This document shows, piece after piece, positions 29,848 to 33,317 of a stretch of 33,317 bases of DNA. This stretch comes from Streptomyces sp. JJ36 (GTDB taxonomy: Bacteria; Actinomycetota; Actinomycetes; Streptomycetales; Streptomycetaceae): contig NZ_JACYHE010000067.1 in NCBI RefSeq assembly GCF_021696945.1, forward strand, positions 1 to 33,317. Reading direction: 5' to 3'. Below the pieces are notes generated by a model. It was given only the letters and a program-made list of their open reading frames with translations, was not told the DNA's origin and did not search any database. The position numbers and the translations under genes were made by a program. Position 1 is the first letter of the stretch, and each line of letters begins with the position of its first letter.

Positions 29848-30174
29848 TCACTCGTCGTGGCTCTGCGGCGGGAGCGCCGCGATCAGCGGGTGGTCGCGCT
29901 CGATCAGGCCGAGCTTGGAGGCGCCGCCCGGCGAGCCGAGCTCGTCGAAGAACTCGACGTTCGCCTTGTAGTAGTCCTTCCACTCCTCGGGAGTGTCGTC
30001 CTCGTAGAAGATCGCCTCGACCGGGCAGACCGGTTCACAGGCCCCGCAGTCGACGCATTCGTCCGGGTGGATGTACAAGGACCGCTGGCCCTCGTAGATG
30101 CAGTCGACGGGGCACTCCTCGATGCAGGCCTTGTCCTTCAGGTCGACACAAGGCTCCGCGATGACGTAGGTCAC
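29848..30174 (-). CDS. fdxA: 7Fe ferredoxin ([3Fe-4S][4Fe-4S])
   Basis: 108 aa. Cysteines C9, C17 and C50 fit the [3Fe-4S] ligands and C21, C40, C43 and C46 the [4Fe-4S] ligands, with C25 at the free-cysteine position. This is the Azotobacter FdI/FdxC pattern. The acidic C-terminal extension (residues 55-108) is normal for actinobacterial members. It transfers electrons at low potential to cytochromes P450 or other oxidoreductases. The GTG at 30174 has GAGGAGG upstream. It is transcribed alone, with a U-tract terminator, and divergently from the GNAT gene. The same gene precedes an aminotransferase gene in M. tuberculosis (Rv1177-Rv1178). Confidence 0.95.
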   Translation of the reverse strand: MTYVIAEPCVDLKDKACIEECPVDCIYEGQRSLYIHPDECVDCGACEPVCPVEAIFYEDDTPEEWKDYYKANVEFFDELGSPGGASKLGLIERDHPLIAALPPQSHDE

Positions 30175-30262
30175 GCTGTCGTTCCTCCTCGGTAAGGCGG
30201 ACGGACCCGGGAACGGTCCGCCGCGGGGCGCGCGGGAGCGCGGCGTCGTCGATGCCCACCCC

Positions 30263-30268
30263 TAGTAT
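30263..30268 (+). promoter_or_regulatory. -10 box of GNAT gene
   Basis: TAGTAT (TANNNT) lies about 45 nt before the GTG at 30313, which allows a leader carrying the AGGAGG at 30294-30299. Confidence 0.4.
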
Positions 30269-30312
30269 CTCCGTTCCCGGGCATGAGACGAACAGGAGGG
30301 GCGGGTAGAGCA

Positions 30313-31320
30313 GTGGAATTCACTACGGGCGGACGGCTCGAGGTCCGCATCACAGCCGCTGACCTGGGCAGACGCGTCTCCGTACGGTCCCTGACGGGCA
30401 CCGGGGAGACCACGCCGCGGTTCACCGACACGGTCGGGGTGCTCACCTCGTGGACCGGGGGTGTGCTGCGGATCACGCGTCGCGACGGGCAGGTCGTCGC
30501 GCTGCGGGAGTCCGCGGTGGTCGCGGCCAAGGTGGTTCCGGCGGCACCCGCCCGGCGGCGCGGCGGGCCGGCGGCCGGCGCCCGGGAGCTCCAGCGGGTC
30601 GCGGCCCGCGGCTGGCCCCCGCTGGAGACCGAGCGGCTCGGGGAGTGGACGCTCCGCGCCTCCCGCGGCTTCACCTCGCGCGCGAACTCGGTGCTGGTCC
30701 TGGGCGGGCCCGGGATACCGGCCGGTGCGGCCCTGGAGCGGGTCACCGCCTGGTACGCGGCCCGCGACCTCCCCGCCGTGTTCCAGGTGAGCACCGGCTA
30801 CGCCGGGGACGACGCGGAGCTCGTCGCCGAGCTGGACCGGCGCGGCTGGACGGCCGGGAAGCACACGGTGTTCTGCACCGGCGCCCTCGCCCCGCTCGCC
30901 GACCGCGCCCCGGACGAGCGGGTGCGGCTGAACCGGGAGCCCGGCGACGCCTGGCTGCGGGCCTACGGGCGGGCCGCCGGCGCCCACGACGAGACGGCCT
31001 CCCGGGTGCTCGGCGGCGGGCCCTCGGTGTGGTTCGCGACCGTGCCCGGCGCGGCCGGTGGCCCGCCGGCCGCCATCGGCCGCTGCGTGGTGGACGGCCG
31101 CTGGGCCGGCTTCGCCGCCGTCGAGGTGCCCCCCGCGCAGCGGCGGCGCGGTCTCGCCACCGCCGTCCTGGCCGAGCTGGCGCGGCAGGCGCTGGCCGAG
31201 GGCGCCTCGGCGGCGTATCTCCAGGTGGAGACGGGGAATACGGAGGCACGCGCCCTGTACGCGGGACTCGGCTTCGCCGACCATCACACGTACCACTACC
31301 GCACGGCGCCACAGCGCTAG
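30313..31320 (+). CDS. GNAT acetyltransferase with N-terminal barrel-like domain
   Basis: 335 aa in two parts. Residues 1-75 are strand-rich (EFTTGGRLEVRITAADLGRRVSVRS, TDTVGVLTSW, VLRITRRDGQVVALRESAVVAAKVV) and look like a small SH3- or Sm-like barrel. Residues 95-335 are a GNAT fold with the acetyl-CoA loop RRRGLATAVLAEL and the C-terminal NTEARALYAGLGF. The acceptor is unknown. I chose the GTG at 30313 because the domain begins immediately after it; AGGAGG is about 13 nt upstream. An in-frame ATG at 30283 is possible. It is divergent from the ferredoxin gene and 152 nt ahead of the transglutaminase-like gene. Confidence 0.88.
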   Translation: MEFTTGGRLEVRITAADLGRRVSVRSLTGTGETTPRFTDTVGVLTSWTGGVLRITRRDGQVVALRESAVVAAKVVPAAPARRRGGPAAGARELQRVAARGWPPLETERLGEWTLRASRGFTSRANSVLVLGGPGIPAGAALERVTAWYAARDLPAVFQVSTGYAGDDAELVAELDRRGWTAGKHTVFCTGALAPLADRAPDERVRLNREPGDAWLRAYGRAAGAHDETASRVLGGGPSVWFATVPGAAGGPPAAIGRCVVDGRWAGFAAVEVPPAQRRRGLATAVLAELARQALAEGASAAYLQVETGNTEARALYAGLGFADHHTYHYRTAPQR

Positions 31321-31472
31321 CGGAGCGGCGGCCGCGGACCCCGGCGGCCGCGTCCCGGCGGAGCCCGCGCGGCACGGGCGCGCGTATCCGGCCGGTGGAC
31401 CGGAGCAGCACCGGGAGGAGCACCGGCAGCCGGCCGGAACGGATCCGAGGACGTGCCGAGGGAGCGGACGGG

Positions 31473-32303
31473 ATGACGAGCAGCAACCGGGAGAGGTTCC
31501 GCGCGGCGGCGGCCGAGGAGCGGCCCGATCTGGCGCTGCTGTGCCTGCTCATCGCTGCCGAGGCGGACCCGTCCGGCGGCGAACGGCGCATCGACGAGGC
31601 CCAGATCGAGCTCGACCGGCTGGCCGGGATGCTCCCCGCCGGGCTGCGCGGCGCCCGCGAGTGGGCCGAGGCGGTGCGCGAGCTGCTCGGCGAACGGTGC
31701 GGCTTCCACGGCACCGCGGCCGACTACCGGCGCCTGGAGTCCTCGCTGCTGCCCTGCGTGCTGGAACGCCGCCGGGGACTGCCGATCCTGCTCTCGGTGG
31801 TGTGGACGGAGGTCGCTCGCCGCGCCGGGGGCCCGGTGCACGGGGTGGCGCTGCCCGGCCACTACGTGGTGGGTTTCGGCGACCCGGCCGGGGAGCAGGT
31901 GCTCGCCGACCCCTTCGGCGGCGGCCGGCTGCTCGCGCCGGGTGACGCGGAGGTGCTGGTCGCGGGTGCGACCGGCCGGCGGGCGGAGGTGTCCGCGCCG
32001 TTGCTGCGGCCCGCCGACCCGCTCAGCACCGTGCTGCGCGTCCTGAACAACATCCGGAGCTGGGCGGCGCCCCGCCCCGAGCACTCCGGCGTGCAGCTCT
32101 GGGCCCTGGAGTTGTCCCTGCTGCTCCCCCACCACCCGGTGCACCTGCGGCTCGAGCGGGCTCAGCTCCTCGTCGAGCGCGGGGACTTCCTGCGCGGCGC
32201 CCGGAGCCTGGAGGAGTACGCTGAGGCGATGGCCGGCATGCAGCCCAGCACCGCGGAGGCGGCGCGCCGGGAGGCACGGGCGGCCCGCGCCCGGCTCAAC
32301 TGA
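31473..32303 (+). CDS. SirB1/transglutaminase-like protein
   Basis: 276 aa. The centre follows the SirB1 pattern: LESSLLPCVLERRRGLPILLSVVWTEVARR, then VALPGHYVVGFGD and VLADPFGGGRLL. These hold Cys, His and Asp in the order of a transglutaminase triad, although activity is not proven for the family. The N-terminal 70 residues are helical and the last 80 look like TPR-type helices (HSGVQLWALELSLLLPHHPVHLRLERAQLLVERGDFLRGARSL). Cytoplasmic. The ATG at 31473 has GAGGGAG upstream. It probably shares a transcript with the GNAT gene. Confidence 0.87.
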   Translation: MTSSNRERFRAAAAEERPDLALLCLLIAAEADPSGGERRIDEAQIELDRLAGMLPAGLRGAREWAEAVRELLGERCGFHGTAADYRRLESSLLPCVLERRRGLPILLSVVWTEVARRAGGPVHGVALPGHYVVGFGDPAGEQVLADPFGGGRLLAPGDAEVLVAGATGRRAEVSAPLLRPADPLSTVLRVLNNIRSWAAPRPEHSGVQLWALELSLLLPHHPVHLRLERAQLLVERGDFLRGARSLEEYAEAMAGMQPSTAEAARREARAARARLN

Positions 32304-32330
32304 GGTTCCCCGCCCCGCGGAGCAGCGCCA

Positions 32331-32360
32331 CCACAGCCCGCCACAGCCCGCCACAGCCGC
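32331..32360 (+). repeat. 10-bp tandem repeat, three copies
   Basis: CCACAGCCCG is repeated twice exactly and a third time as CCACAGCCGC, just after the transglutaminase-like gene. No function is evident. Confidence 0.7.
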
Positions 32361-32531
32361 CGCGCGCCACGCCACGGCTGCGCGCCGTCCCCCGGCGTGG
32401 CAGCCCGGACGGGGGCCCTTGCCTTGCCGCGCCCCCCGACGGCACCTAGCGTCGCCGGTGACGGAGCGTAGGTGTTCGGTCACGCGGCTGCGGAGGCCGC
32501 GGCTGCGCCCCGGGAAGCGGGAGAGTACGAG

Positions 32532-33080
32532 ATGCGTGATGCGCGTCTGCCGGCCGCGTCCTTCGCGGGCGCCCTCTGCCTGCTCGGCGCGGCGGCCCCC
32601 GCCGCCTTCGCCGAGCCCACCGCCGAGGTCGCCCCACGCCGGGTGACGCCCGGCGCCACGGTCACGGTTTCCGTCTCCTGCGACCCGCTGCCGGGACGGA
32701 AGAGACCGCCCAGATCGATCAAGGCCTACTCCCAGGTCTTCCGGCACGGCGAGGCCACCCTGCAGCTGACGCCCACCAAGGACGACACCGGCGCCGGGCC
32801 CGCCTACACCGGCACCGCCCGGATCGTCTCCGCCCGGCACCTCGCCGGAGGCGGCCCGGACACCGTGGGCCGGAAGTCCACCTGGGGCATCGACGGCGCC
32901 TGCCCCGACGGCGCGGACTGGGAGACGGGCGTCACCGTGGACCGCCGCCCGGGCGGCGGCGCGCACGCGGGCGAAGGCGGTTCGCTGGGCGGCGGGAACG
33001 CGACCGCGGTGGCGGCCGGCGGGGTGCTGCTGGCGGGCGCGCTGAGCTGGGGCGTGTACGTCCTCCGGCGCGAGGTCTGA
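32532..33080 (+). CDS. Secreted protein with C-terminal membrane anchor
   Basis: 182 aa. The signal peptide spans residues 1 to about 27 (core AASFAGALCLLGAAAPAAFA). The mature part is strand-rich and begins with a TVTVSVSCDP segment such as seen in Ig-like surface domains. It contains two cysteines that could form a disulfide (VSCDP and GACPDG). A Gly/Ala-rich linker precedes a membrane helix (about 157-176) and a short basic end (RREV). There is no LPXTG motif, so it is not a normal sortase substrate. The ATG at 32532 has GGGAGAG upstream, and a TAGCGT box about 85 nt upstream may be the promoter. Function unknown. Confidence 0.78.
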   Translation: MRDARLPAASFAGALCLLGAAAPAAFAEPTAEVAPRRVTPGATVTVSVSCDPLPGRKRPPRSIKAYSQVFRHGEATLQLTPTKDDTGAGPAYTGTARIVSARHLAGGGPDTVGRKSTWGIDGACPDGADWETGVTVDRRPGGGAHAGEGGSLGGGNATAVAAGGVLLAGALSWGVYVLRREV

Positions 33081-33277
33081 GCACTCCGCTCCGCGGCGCC
33101 GCACCCGCACCGGGCGCACACCGACGCGCGGTCACCGCCGGCCCGGAGGCCGTGCCCCACGGTACGGGCCCGCCGGCCCACGGGCGGCCGGCAGACTCCC
33201 GCGCGGGCGAGCACCCGCGCCCGCAGGAAACCGGCGGCCTCAGGGCGCGCCGGAGCCGGCGCTACGCCACTGCGGAC

Positions 33278-33317
33278 ATGGACGGACACGCCGCCGCGGC
33301 GATGGGCGCCGACCTGG
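33278..33317 (+). CDS. Possible start of next gene (cut by window edge)
   Basis: An ATG at 33278 opens a frame of 13 codons (MDGHAAAAMGADL) with G/C at nearly all third positions up to the window end. No ribosome site is present, and CTACGCC about 10 nt before it is only a weak -10. It may be a leaderless gene or chance. Confidence 0.3.
   Translation, partial: MDGHAAAAMGADL

Noticed and set aside
1..33317. tRNA, rRNA, CRISPR arrays, insertion sequences, attachment sites
   Set aside because: None was seen: no regular spacer repeats, no transposase or integrase motifs, no cloverleaf that I could trace.

Overview
The window is very GC-rich actinobacterial chromosome. Almost every codon ends in G or C, GTG starts are common, and -10 boxes read TANNNT. 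The protein families and their order (7Fe ferredoxin, DapC, FolP2, Tag, DUF3117, an ECF sigma factor with its anti-sigma factor, HtrA, TatB, Mrp, an MgtE-like protein, CorA) point to Streptomyces or a close relative. No tRNA, rRNA, CRISPR array or insertion sequence was seen.

Layout, left to right. (1) 1-4331, minus strand: a carotenoid operon made of a small two-helix membrane protein, crtI, crtB, a Rieske/DUF5914-type protein and a further gene cut by the window edge. From crtI onward the junctions overlap by 4 nt. No crtE is present. (2) 4507-8334, minus: MarC, an 802-nt stretch without a convincing gene, a PHP phosphoesterase, a DUF6758 zinc-ribbon protein and a SUFU-domain protein. (3) 8860-14944: CorA, an unknown protein, a lipoprotein (minus), a soluble PRC-like/MgtE_N/CBS protein, a DUF1003 membrane protein and the Fe-S carrier ATPase Mrp. 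Two of these families are tied to Mg2+. (4) 15057-20112, minus: an unknown protein, TatB, an HtrA-type protease, a zinc-finger anti-sigma factor and an ECF sigma factor of the mycobacterial SigE type. This is an envelope-stress module with a textbook ECF promoter in front of the sigma gene. (5) 20241-25372: O-methyltransferase, DUF3117, enoyl-CoA hydratase, Tag, a DivIVA-like membrane protein, a FolP2-type DHPS homologue and a LOG-family phosphoribohydrolase. (6) 25508-30174: DapE, a lysozyme-like membrane-anchored protein, a secreted small protein, DapC and a 7Fe ferredoxin, with a diaminopimelate and cell-wall flavour. (7) 30313-33080: a GNAT acetyltransferase with an N-terminal barrel-like domain, a SirB1/transglutaminase-like protein and a secreted protein with a C-terminal anchor. 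A possible further gene starts at the right edge.

From about 8.8 kb rightward the gene content parallels, in blocks, the Mycobacterium tuberculosis region Rv1177-Rv1239c (recalled from memory). It is therefore mostly core genome rather than a new island. I did not find a convincing wholly new system. The best leads are the soluble MgtE_N/CBS + DUF1003 pair next to CorA, the crowded leader region in front of corA, the SigE autoregulatory promoter with an apparent ATT or leaderless TTG start on the divergent methyltransferase, a set of five leaderless promoters (two of them back to back), a FolP2 that lacks the usual pABA loop, and a long tail on CrtI.
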